Translations under genes and position numbers: made by a program
Shown here: positions 1 to 5,723 of the stretch, in pieces
How the letters are laid out: the number at the start of each line of letters is the position of its first letter
Position numbering within the stretch: position 1 is the first letter of the stretch
Source: Flavipsychrobacter sp.
Lineage (GTDB): Bacteria; Bacteroidota; Bacteroidia; Chitinophagales; Chitinophagaceae
Reading direction: 5' to 3'
DNA: 12,451 bases
Assembly (NCBI GenBank): GCA_021156265.1
Contig: JAJNBR010000053.1
Span: forward strand, 1 to 12,451
The notes under the pieces: generated by a model
The model's input: only the letters and a program-made list of their open reading frames with translations
What the model was told of the DNA's origin: nothing
The model's database searches: none

Positions 1-1112
1 AAGCTCACGTTCGGCACGGTGGTGATCACTGTCTGGTTGAACTCGCGCTCCAAACGCTCCTGGATGATCTCCATGTGCAGCATTCCAAGAAAGCCGCAAC
101 GGAAACCAAAGCCCAGCGCCTGCGATGTCTCCGGCTCAAACGTCAGCGAAGCATCGTTCAGCTGCAGTTTTTCCATGCAGTCGCGCAGCTCTTCAAAGTC
201 GTCGGTCTCTACCGGGAAGATACCGGCAAATACCATCGGCTTTACTTCCTCAAAGCCCTTCACTACTTCCTGCGTCGGGTTTACTACGGTGGTGATGGTA
301 TCACCCACCTTCACCTCTTTGGCATTTTTGATACCGGTGATGATATAACCCACATCACCTGCAGAGACTGTTTTCTTCGGCGCCAGTCCCAGTTTCAGTA
401 TACCCACTTCGTCTGCAAAATACTCGCCGCCCGTATGGTAAAATTTAACTTTATCGCCTTTCTTGATGGTTCCGTTCACGATACGGTAGTAGGCTATGAT
501 ACCGCGGAACGAGTTGAACACGCTATCGAATATCAGCGCCTGCAATGGTGCATCAGGATTGCCTTTTGGTGCAGGTATGCGTTCTATAATGGCATCCATG
601 ATCTCCTGTATGCCGATACCGCTTTTACCGCTGGCCAGGATAATGTCTTCAGGTTTGCAGCCTATCAGGTCCACTATCTGGTCGGTCACCTCGGGTATCA
701 TGGCGCCCTCCATGTCTATCTTGTTGATGACCGGGATGATCTCCAGGTCGTTATCCAGTGCCAGGTACAGGTTGCTGATGGTCTGCGCCTGTATGCCCTG
801 GCTGGCGTCAACCAGTAGCAGTGCACCTTCGCAGGCAGCCAGCGCGCGCGATACTTCGTAACTAAAGTCTACGTGGCCGGGGGTGTCAATGAGGTTCAGG
901 CGGTATTTCTGGCCCTTCCACTCATAGTCCATCTGTATGGCGTGGCTCTTGATAGTGATGCCTTTTTCGCGTTCCAGGTCCATATCATCCAGCACCTGCG
1001 CCTGCATGTCGCGGTCGCTGATGGTTTTGGTAAACTCCAGCAGTCGGTCTGCAAGGGTACTTTTACCGTGGTCAATATGGGCTATGATACAGAAATTGCG
1101 AATGTTTTGCAT
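1..1112 (-). CDS. lepA: Elongation factor 4 (LepA), C-terminal part cut off by window edge
   Basis: LepA is a ribosome-associated translational GTPase, a paralogue of EF-G. The reverse strand reads open from ATG at 1112 down to base 1, giving 370 complete codons of a protein usually about 600 residues long; the tail lies outside the window. Visible GTPase motifs are the P-loop AHIDHGKST (residues 11-19), DTPGH (G3) and NKID (G4). The segment near the window edge reads RCGFLGMLHMEIIQERLERE, typical of LepA beyond its domain II. The start MQNIRNFCIIAHIDHGKST matches the usual family start. A TAGCTTTG promoter element lies 18 bases upstream. No frameshift was noticed in the stretches read. Family identity is near certain; the exact 3' end cannot be seen. 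Confidence 0.97.
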   Translation of the reverse strand, partial: MQNIRNFCIIAHIDHGKSTLADRLLEFTKTISDRDMQAQVLDDMDLEREKGITIKSHAIQMDYEWKGQKYRLNLIDTPGHVDFSYEVSRALAACEGALLLVDASQGIQAQTISNLYLALDNDLEIIPVINKIDMEGAMIPEVTDQIVDLIGCKPEDIILASGKSGIGIQEIMDAIIERIPAPKGNPDAPLQALIFDSVFNSFRGIIAYYRIVNGTIKKGDKVKFYHTGGEYFADEVGILKLGLAPKKTVSAGDVGYIITGIKNAKEVKVGDTITTVVNPTQEVVKGFEEVKPMVFAGIFPVETDDFEELRDCMEKLQLNDASLTFEPETSQALGFGFRCGFLGMLHMEIIQERLEREFNQTVITTVPNVS

Positions 1113-1129
1113 ACTAAGAAAAAAGAAGT

Positions 1130-1144
1130 GCAAAGCTACGGAAA
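1130..1144 (-). promoter_or_regulatory. Promoter -7 element for lepA (TAGCTTTG)
   Basis: On the minus strand 1144-1130 reads TTTCCGTAGCTTTGC, containing TAGCTTTG (1138-1131), an exact match to the Bacteroidota -7 consensus TAnnTTTG. The lepA ATG is 18 bases downstream, which implies a short leader. I could not find a TTG (-33) triplet at the usual spacing. The same 15 bases recur at pdeM with one change. Confidence 0.6.
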
Positions 1145-1233
1145 ATAAAGGCTTTAGCGTTATATGTTTTGACGCTTTAACAGCTTGAAACAGAGGAATT
1201 TTGTAATGTGTTGTTGAGCTTTTCCGTAGCTTT
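1132..1233. repeat. Perfect 14-bp inverted repeat in the divergent lepA/lipoprotein promoter region
   Basis: AAAGCTACGGAAAA (1132-1145) and its exact reverse complement TTTTCCGTAGCTTT (1220-1233) flank 74 bases. Each arm, read outward toward its own gene, carries a TAGCTTT -7 type element. The arms are therefore best read as two near-identical promoter cores facing opposite ways rather than as a hairpin. Confidence 0.75.
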
Positions 1234-1234
1234 C
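1220..1234 (+). promoter_or_regulatory. Candidate promoter -7 element for the lipoprotein gene at 1295
   Basis: Plus strand TTTTCCGTAGCTTTC contains TAGCTTTC (1227-1234), seven of eight bases of TAnnTTTG, about 60 bases before the ATG at 1295. TTG triplets lie at 1201 and 1211, but neither is at the ideal spacing. Confidence 0.45.
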
Positions 1235-1294
1235 CCTAGCATTTAACAACCACCGACTCAACTTTATCCGTCTTATTAACCAAACACACCCTTG

Positions 1295-1705
1295 ATGAAA
1301 CGCTCACAACTTATTCTCCCTGCTTTGGTCATAGCCTCCCTCACCTCCTGCGATGGCTGCAAGCGCGGCACTGAGGTCGACGTTCCCGGCGGTAAAGGCG
1401 GTAATGGCACGCTTCGAATTACCCTGAAACATCACGACCGGAAAATAGATACCCTCGGCACGGTCTACATGGCCTATGGCATCGATGCGCCCGGCGACGG
1501 CAAGTACGCCGACTCCGCCAAATGCGTAACAGAGGGCGGCCAGCATGCTGCCACTTTCAACAACCTGCGCAAAGGACAGTACTACCTGTTTGGTAAAGGT
1601 TTTGACACCGAGGCAGGCGCAATGATAGTCGGTGGTAACGGTTACAAGCTGAGCAAAGAGGAAATGGTAGATTATGTTCTCTCGATATCAACACATTTGA
1701 AGTAG
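1295..1705 (+). CDS. Small predicted lipoprotein, unknown function
   Basis: I do not recognise this 136-residue protein as a named family. It begins MKRSQLILPALVIASLTSC: a positively charged start, a hydrophobic stretch and a lipobox LTSC with the acylated cysteine at residue 19, so it should be an exported lipoprotein. A glycine-rich linker (GGKGGNG) follows, then a domain of alternating hydrophobic strands (GTLRITLKHHDRKIDTLGTVYMAYG) that suggests a small beta-sandwich. The ATG at 1295 is preferred over a TTG one codon earlier because it gives a standard signal peptide. It diverges from lepA and converges on the next gene with only 9 bases between stop codons; no terminator hairpin is visible there. 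It may be periplasmic or outer-membrane bound; the target leaflet is not evident. Confidence 0.75.
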   Translation: MKRSQLILPALVIASLTSCDGCKRGTEVDVPGGKGGNGTLRITLKHHDRKIDTLGTVYMAYGIDAPGDGKYADSAKCVTEGGQHAATFNNLRKGQYYLFGKGFDTEAGAMIVGGNGYKLSKEEMVDYVLSISTHLK

Positions 1706-1714
1706 ACAGCCTGA

Positions 1715-2227
1715 TTAACGGGGCAGTGGTTGAAGATTCTGCGCGTTGCGGTTCTGCAATTTGCTGCGGTCTAATGGCTGGAGTGTTGCACCAGGTTCCG
1801 GTGTTTTACCGCTATTCACGATCGTGTACACCTCGTATACCGCCACGGCAGCAGCTATGTACATTGCGGGCCTCAAAACTTTGGCGCGTAGAAAACCTGC
1901 GTTTCGCATTTTAAGGGCGAGCATTTGGGCCTGCTTCGATGGCACCATGCCCGGTTTAACCTGGTAAAAGCCGAGTACGTTCAATGCTTTTTGCACCCCC
2001 TCGGCGCTGGCGCCCTGTGTTTTTGCTATTGCGGCGTACGAGCTGCCTGCGACAGTTAACATGAAAGATGCGTCTTTCGCATTCTGGTAGACATCATAGG
2101 TAGCTCTTATCTTTTTTATCTCATCGGCCGAGAAAGTGTAGCTGCCGGCCTTCGGTTTAAACCGCGACTGGCCCTGCGATGAAGAAGCGGCGAGGAGAAA
2201 GCTGAACAAGCAGATGACAAAGCGCAT
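1715..2227 (-). CDS. Exported hypothetical protein with a C-terminal hydrophobic helix
   Basis: The 170-residue product is not recognised. It starts MRFVICLFSFLLAASSSQGQ, a clear Sec signal peptide without a lipobox cysteine. The central part (about residues 30-110) is helical and polar, with an alanine-rich stretch followed by a segment around VQKALNVLGFYQVKPGMVPS. A second hydrophobic segment, AMYIAAAVAVYEVYTIV, near residues 121-137 could anchor it in the inner membrane. The tail is rich in Asn, Gln, Leu and Pro. The ATG at 2227 is the natural start because the signal peptide begins there. A 15-bp palindrome, ATTGTGAATTACAAT, lies just upstream at 2238-2252 and could be an operator. No good TAnnTTTG element was found. 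Function unknown. Confidence 0.7.
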   Translation of the reverse strand: MRFVICLFSFLLAASSSQGQSRFKPKAGSYTFSADEIKKIRATYDVYQNAKDASFMLTVAGSSYAAIAKTQGASAEGVQKALNVLGFYQVKPGMVPSKQAQMLALKMRNAGFLRAKVLRPAMYIAAAVAVYEVYTIVNSGKTPEPGATLQPLDRSKLQNRNAQNLQPLPR

Positions 2228-2277
2228 AGCTGGGTGGATTGTGAATTACAATTTATGAAATATTTTTCTGGTTGACT

Positions 2278-2297
2278 ACCGTGAATACACGGTTTTT
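2278..2297 (+). terminator. Hairpin followed by a T-run, terminator-like, with no plus-strand gene before it
   Basis: ACCGTG (2278-2283), loop AATA, CACGGT (2288-2293), with the T-run continuing to 2297. This has the form of a short intrinsic terminator for plus-strand transcription. The nearest upstream plus-strand gene ends at 1705, more than 500 bases earlier. It may be chance, a leader element or the end of an antisense transcript. Confidence 0.35.
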
Positions 2298-2385
2298 GCC
2301 GGCTTATTGATATGCCCAACCGGGCTATCCTGTGTTCTCATGATGGCATTATTTTACAGCGTTACGCAATGTAAAACCTGGTATC

Positions 2386-2556
2386 ATGAGCGTAAAACAT
2401 TTGATGATCTTTAGCGTAGTCAGCGTATGGTTGCTGGCTGCAAGCTGCAAGGGTCGGGAATTCGACAACAGGGCAACGGAACAATCGGCAGGGAAAGGTG
2501 AGCCGGAAAGCTCGTTGCCGGATTCTGTACGGGATCCTAAACCCTACAGCAACTGA
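2386..2556 (+). CDS. 56-residue predicted lipoprotein
   Basis: A short open frame from ATG 2386 to TGA 2554-2556. The product opens MSVKHLMIFSVVSVWLLAAS and then Cys21, which looks like a signal peptide with lipobox (AASC). A charged, glycine- and serine-rich tail follows and contains no further hydrophobic segment. This is the usual look of small Bacteroidota lipoproteins. Supporting points are the sharp change from a hydrophobic leader to a polar mature part and the position of the cysteine. Against it, no good promoter match was found upstream (only a weak TATTTTAC near 2350), and a shadow frame overlaps its end on the other strand. Function unknown. Confidence 0.6.
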   Translation: MSVKHLMIFSVVSVWLLAASCKGREFDNRATEQSAGKGEPESSLPDSVRDPKPYSN

Positions 2557-2823
2557 ACTTAAACCTGTTAGTGCAAGTTTTCGAAATGCAGAGGACGCGA
2601 TGGCAGCCGGATATATTGGACGATGCCACCTGTTGTTGTTTTTTTGCTATTGACGCCACCATAGCTTCATAGCTGAACAGTACGGCCCAGGGCTTGCCTG
2701 CTAGCCGATTAACAACCAAACAGTTCATAATACCGTGCAAGGACATTTTTTTCGGCCTGAACGAAGTTGGTAACTTTCTTGTACGATCAGAATAACCGTT
2801 CCTTTCACCATCAAAACATTTTT
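2557..2823. other. Gene-free stretch between small lipoprotein and the 294-residue protein
   Basis: I see no convincing gene in these 267 bases. The only structure noted is TAACTTTC near 2771-2778, one base off the Bacteroidota -7 consensus, which could serve as the promoter of the gene starting at 2824. Confidence 0.4.
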
Positions 2824-3708
2824 ATGAGCCTGGTTCACAAGATCACCGTTGCGGAGCAGATCTCGCTTGCGCAGCTCAACGCGGCTATAGCCGAATCCGA
2901 CAACATAACATTTCAATACCGCGGCGACGCTACCTGCTACTATTGGGTTCCGGGTAAGTCGGCAAGAGGTATGGATATCACATTCAACCTGCTGCACATC
3001 GAGGTCAGGAATACCGTTCTTTCCAATGCCGATGACTACCGCCTTGCCAACAGGCTGGTGGAAAAGATAATGGCGCTGACGGCATGCAGTATCACCGACG
3101 AGGACGACGAGCCGGTTGAGCTTCCCCTGTTTGATGAGCGCGCCATAGAAGGCCGCCAGGAGGCCGATTGCGAACTGCTGGCGATGTTGCTGGACGCATC
3201 AACCGAAGATATCGCAGTAAACGGTCCCGTGCGGAATGTGTATTTCGGGCGGCGTGTTCATGCGGCCATACGTGATTACACGCCGCGGCAGTTAAAAGAC
3301 AAAGTGTTTGGTATGATCAATAAAGTGCAATGGGAGCTGCCCGCCTTTGGCTACGATGAGGTGATGGAGATAGAAAATGGCGATGGCAACCCGCTGCTGA
3401 TGAAGGTGCTGGAACCCGGCACGGGCTGCCTCATAGACAGGTACGACTACTTGCTGCTGGACCGCGAACCAGGCCGTCCTTTGTTGATAACCAACGAGGT
3501 ATTGAATAGTATGCTGCCCGCCACATGGGAGCTCGTGGATGAGTTTACCATAATAGCTCCCGTCCTCAGCAGCGACGAATGGGCAGCGCTGGTAGAAAGA
3601 GCCGCACCATACGATATGTTTGATAGTTTCCTGAAACAGCGTCAATCGCGACACAGGATACCGCCGGCAGAGCGTGGCATTAAACTGCCGCAGGCATGGC
3701 GGGCGTAG
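2824..3708 (+). CDS. Uncharacterised 294-residue cytosolic protein
   Basis: No named family is recognised. There is no signal peptide or membrane helix, so it should be cytosolic and soluble. The N-terminal region contains DNITFQYRGDATCYYWVPG (residues 26-44), then SARGMDITF and EVRNTVLSNADDYRLANRLV. A very acidic patch follows (TDEDDEPVELP, residues 91-101). The C-terminal half has DRYDYLLLD, RPLLITNEVLNSMLP and TWELVDEFTIIAP, a regular alpha/beta pattern with well-formed codons throughout. I chose ATG 2824 over the TTG at 2767 because the extra 19 residues (rich in Asn, His, Phe) do not look like part of the fold and because a candidate -7 element falls at 2771. It is followed by a long hairpin and then the DUF4268 gene on the same strand. 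Confidence 0.75.
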   Translation: MSLVHKITVAEQISLAQLNAAIAESDNITFQYRGDATCYYWVPGKSARGMDITFNLLHIEVRNTVLSNADDYRLANRLVEKIMALTACSITDEDDEPVELPLFDERAIEGRQEADCELLAMLLDASTEDIAVNGPVRNVYFGRRVHAAIRDYTPRQLKDKVFGMINKVQWELPAFGYDEVMEIENGDGNPLLMKVLEPGTGCLIDRYDYLLLDREPGRPLLITNEVLNSMLPATWELVDEFTIIAPVLSSDEWAALVERAAPYDMFDSFLKQRQSRHRIPPAERGIKLPQAWRA

Positions 3709-3714
3709 AATAAA

Positions 3715-3750
3715 GTTACTCCTATCCTCTTCAAGGGGGATAGGGGTAAC
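3715..3750. repeat. Long near-perfect hairpin between two plus-strand genes
   Basis: GTTACTCCTATCC (3715-3727) pairs with GGATAGGGGTAAC (3738-3750) with a single G-T wobble, and the inner bases can extend the stem to about 16 pairs around a TCAA loop. It starts 7 bases after the stop at 3708. No T-run follows, so it is not a classic intrinsic terminator. It could still end or stabilise the transcript. A related purine-rich string occurs at 4376-4397. Confidence 0.65.
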
Positions 3751-3781
3751 GAGGTAAACGCCTTTCGCCTAAATTGCAGCT

Positions 3782-4237
3782 ATGTACAGCAGGCAGGAGG
3801 TAGCACAAAAGAAAGAAGCGTTCTGGACCACCTTTGGCAGGTATATGCAGCCCATACTCCCTGCCGGCAGCGAGAAGGTAAACTGGATCAATTACAAGAC
3901 CGGAGTACAGGGCATTAGCTTCCGCATGGATGCCGATGCAAAAAAAGCGTCCATCGCTATCATTCTCTCGCGCAGCGACACTACCGTCAGGCAGCAGCAC
4001 TACGAACAACTGTTACAGCTAAAACACCTGCTGCATGCTGCCACCGGTGAAGACTGGACCTGGGAGCCCGAAGTGCACGACGAATACGGCAAGATCTATA
4101 GCCGCATCGGAACAGTTTCCATCGGCCACAATATCCTCAACCCCGACGACTGGCCCGCACTTATCTCTTTCCTGAAACCCCGCATCATTGCTCTTGACGA
4201 GTTCTGGAGTAATGTGCGGTTTGCGTTTGAAATGTAA
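3782..4237 (+). CDS. DUF4268 domain-containing protein
   Basis: The 151 residues are almost entirely one DUF4268 domain. Recognisable conserved pieces are EAFWTTFGRYMQP (12-24), KVNWINYKTGVQGISFRMD (32-50), KKASIAIILS (54-63), DWTWEP (91-96) and the C-terminal WPALISFLKPRIIALDEFW (124-142). The domain is common in Bacteroidota and often sits at the C-terminus of larger nuclease-like or restriction-related proteins; here it stands alone. Its biochemical role is not established. No signal peptide, so cytosolic. Just upstream, CCTAAATTGCAGC (about 3767-3780) resembles the -7 element with one T missing; if used, the transcript would have almost no leader. Confidence 0.9.
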   Translation: MYSRQEVAQKKEAFWTTFGRYMQPILPAGSEKVNWINYKTGVQGISFRMDADAKKASIAIILSRSDTTVRQQHYEQLLQLKHLLHAATGEDWTWEPEVHDEYGKIYSRIGTVSIGHNILNPDDWPALISFLKPRIIALDEFWSNVRFAFEM

Positions 4238-4680
4238 ACACTGAATGAAGCCGGACATAATTCATCAAATAGTTGTATATTTGTACTAGTAAAAACATAG
4301 TACTATGACCCTCATCCAGCCGGAACGCCCACCCTCAAGGAATTCAAATCAGAAATTCCCAATTGCAAAAAGCAGCAAGGGGTAGGGGTATGGTAACAAA
4401 TTGACACAGATTGGCGGCCAAACACAATACTGTAAAGCGTTTTTACATTTTTGAGATCGGCAGTTTGTTACAAAAACAAGGGTTTTAACCTCGAAAAACT
4501 GTTACAAAACCGCAGGTAACATTAAAGTGTAACATCAAAAGCGACAACAATTGACAACAGTTTTTGATCAGCAACCCAGCCTGAACTGAGGCTGAGGTAA
4601 CTAGCTCATCCATTGGCATGATTTTGCATATTATTAGCAGTGTTGAGAATGGTGGATATAGATAAACAAATCAAAACGCT
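4238..4680. other. 443-base gene-free region with repeats and palindromes
   Basis: No gene of convincing length is present. Contents seen: an exact -7 element at 4276-4283; a palindrome at 4283-4303; an A/T-flanked stem GGAATT/AATTCC (4339-4344 and 4354-4359); a purine-rich string at 4376-4397 similar to one arm of the 3715-3750 hairpin; GTTAC or GTAAC at six places between 4393 and 4600, including TGTTACAAAA twice (4466, 4500); GACAACA twice (4542, 4553); and a CAGCCT/AGGCTG stem (4577-4594). The region lies directly before the 4681 lipoprotein gene, so it could hold regulatory sites or the remains of repeats. Confidence 0.6.
4276..4303 (+). promoter_or_regulatory. Exact -7 element overlapped by a palindrome, no clear gene downstream
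   Basis: TATATTTG (4276-4283) matches TAnnTTTG exactly. It runs straight into an inverted repeat, GTACTA (4283-4288) and TAGTAC (4298-4303), placed where a repressor would block initiation. An ATG follows at 4305 but opens only a 26-codon frame ending at 4385. No TTG is present at the expected -33 position. Confidence 0.4.
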
Positions 4681-4839
4681 ATGAAGAAATTAAGTTTAGC
4701 CACTCTATTGCTGCTGGCTGTATCGCTAACGGGTTGTGAATTAATCGGTGATATATTCGAAGCCGGGGTTTGGGCCGGGATATTGCTGGTTGTTGTTGTG
4801 GTAGGCCTGATCCTTTTTGTATTAAGGAGAGTCTTCTAG
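4681..4839 (+). CDS. 52-residue lipoprotein with one membrane helix
   Basis: A short complete frame from ATG 4681 to TAG 4837-4839. It begins MKKLSLATLLLLAVSLTGCE: a textbook lipoprotein signal peptide with lipobox LTGC (Cys19). The mature part is only 34 residues: ELIGDIFEAGVW, then a strong hydrophobic helix AGILLVVVVVGLILFVL, ending in RRVF. I recall many Bacteroidota genomes carrying similar proteins of about 50 residues (lipobox, a GIFKAGMW-like motif, one helix), sometimes mislabelled as phosphatidate cytidylyltransferase; there is no room here for an enzyme. It precedes the YtxH gene by 41 bases on the same strand, so the two are probably cotranscribed. A role in the envelope is likely but unproven. 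Confidence 0.8.
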   Translation: MKKLSLATLLLLAVSLTGCELIGDIFEAGVWAGILLVVVVVGLILFVLRRVF

Positions 4840-4880
4840 GCTCCAAGCAACCGTATTCGGAAACAATTAAAACTACACAT

Positions 4881-5183
4881 ATGAGCACATCACGTTTTTT
4901 GGCCGGCGCCCTGGTAGGGTTGGTGGCTGGGTTGTTACTCGCACCCGAGAAAGGATCAGAACTAAGGTCTGATATTTCCGATACTGCTGAAAATTTAAAG
5001 AACAGGCTGAATAGCATACTGGGCCGCGCCGGTGGACCAGACCTGGACGACCTGCGTTCTTTCCTTGACAAAAATATTAGCGGGCTGAGCGATGACGTGA
5101 AGCACCGTATACTCACCATCATAGATGAGGCCAGCGATATGGCATACAGTGCCAAGCCGCATATGAGCAATGGTGTGATCTAA
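4881..5183 (+). CDS. YtxH domain-containing protein
   Basis: The 100-residue product has a short N-terminal glycine/alanine-rich membrane helix, FLAGALVGLVAGLLLAPEKG (residues 6-25), which is the YtxH signature including the APxxG turn, followed by a helical tail (SELRSDISDTAENLKNRLN) that may form a coiled coil. YtxH proteins in Bacillus are linked to general stress; in Bacteroidota their role is not known. ATG 4881 is chosen because it begins directly before the conserved helix; upstream in-frame starts would run through the preceding lipoprotein gene. It likely forms an operon with the 4681 lipoprotein and ends before the hairpin at 5211-5231. It should sit in the inner membrane with the helical tail in the cytoplasm or periplasm; the sequence does not fix the side. 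Confidence 0.9.
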   Translation: MSTSRFLAGALVGLVAGLLLAPEKGSELRSDISDTAENLKNRLNSILGRAGGPDLDDLRSFLDKNISGLSDDVKHRILTIIDEASDMAYSAKPHMSNGVI

Positions 5184-5210
5184 GTTAGAAGTATAGAGGT
5201 AATGAAATAC

Positions 5211-5231
5211 GCCGGCAGCTTGTCTGCCGGC
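5211..5231. terminator. Bidirectional intrinsic terminator between ytxH-type gene and lipoprotein gene
   Basis: GCCGGCAG (5211-5218), loop CTTGT, CTGCCGGC (5224-5231): a perfect 8-bp G+C-rich stem followed on the plus strand by TTTGTATGTTTT. It lies 27 bases after the stop at 5183 and 10 bases past the stop of the minus-strand gene ending at 5242, so it can serve both converging units. Confidence 0.85.
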
Positions 5232-5241
5232 TTTGTATGTT

Positions 5242-5694
5242 TTACCTGCGGGGCGCCAGGAACTGGCCGCCGGTGAATGTCAGGCTCTGGCTACCGCTAT
5301 TGCTGATCATCTCGCAGCTAAAACTGCCCTCGATAAACTGGCCATCGTCAGAGTTAACTGTTATTTGACCTGTGGTAGACGTGTAGTCGATACCGTTCTC
5401 TGAGAACATGATCTTGGTAATGCCGTTCAGCTGGTAGGTTTGCGTACCATTGTACGGAGATACGACGAGCGTAATGCGTCCACCCGTGCTACGTGCGCCA
5501 ATGATCTCCAGCGCAAAATTGGTAGAGGTTTGGTAATAGCCATCTTCCGCTCCCCAGGCATCGCCGTTGATGTTAGCTACTATGACGTTATTTCCGGAGC
5601 CACCGCTGCCGGGCCCAACACCATTGGTATCGGTATTGCATGAGTAGAAGAATGTGACAGGAATAAGCAGCGCCAGCAGTAGTCTCAGCTTCAT
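5242..5694 (-). CDS. Predicted lipoprotein, DUF6252-like beta-rich domain
   Basis: A 150-residue product starting MKLRLLLALLIPVTFFYSC, a lipoprotein signal peptide with an unusual -3 residue (FYSC, Cys19). After a glycine/serine linker comes VIVANINGDAWGA, then alternating beta strands with GGRITLVVSPY, TYQL, YTSTTGQITVNSDDG, IEGSFSCEM and a final LTFTGGQF. This order (NG-x-W near the start, a G-x-F-S strand, a terminal T-x-G-x-F) is what I associate with DUF6252-type Bacteroidota lipoproteins; the assignment is from memory of the pattern and tentative. The ispF stop is 29 bases upstream, so it may be read through from ispF; CGTAACTTCA in that gap is a weak -7 match. The gene ends at the hairpin at 5211-5231. 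Confidence 0.75.
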   Translation of the reverse strand: MKLRLLLALLIPVTFFYSCNTDTNGVGPGSGGSGNNVIVANINGDAWGAEDGYYQTSTNFALEIIGARSTGGRITLVVSPYNGTQTYQLNGITKIMFSENGIDYTSTTGQITVNSDDGQFIEGSFSCEMISNSGSQSLTFTGGQFLAPRR

Positions 5695-5723
5695 AGGTAA
5701 TTTTTGTTGACCTGAAGTTACGA

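Noticed and set aside
75..818. Long plus-strand frame of 247 codons opposite lepA
   Set aside because: It is the antisense shadow of lepA, whose reverse-strand product has all the GTPase motifs.
2537..2746. Minus-strand 69-codon frame with several cysteines
   Set aside because: No recognisable domain, no promoter or signal peptide, overlaps the end of the small lipoprotein gene, and the composition looks like chance translation. It cannot be fully excluded.
2767..2823. TTG start giving 19 extra residues on the 294-residue protein
   Set aside because: The extra residues look unlike a folded N-terminus and a -7 type element lies inside them; ATG 2824 is the better start.
4276..4303. Riboswitch upstream of the lipoprotein-YtxH unit
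   Set aside because: Only small isolated stems are visible; no known aptamer core was recognised.
4305..4385. 26-codon frame as a protein-coding gene
   Set aside because: Too short, no signal or motif, no homologue recalled; kept only as part of the promoter observation.
4577..4594. CAGCCT/AGGCTG stem as a terminator
   Set aside because: No T-run follows and the stem is only 6 bp; likely incidental.
4238..4680. CRISPR array, attachment site or insertion sequence in the gene-free region
   Set aside because: Repeats are 5-10 bases with irregular spacing; there are no regular spacers, no terminal inverted repeats with target duplication and no transposase fragment.
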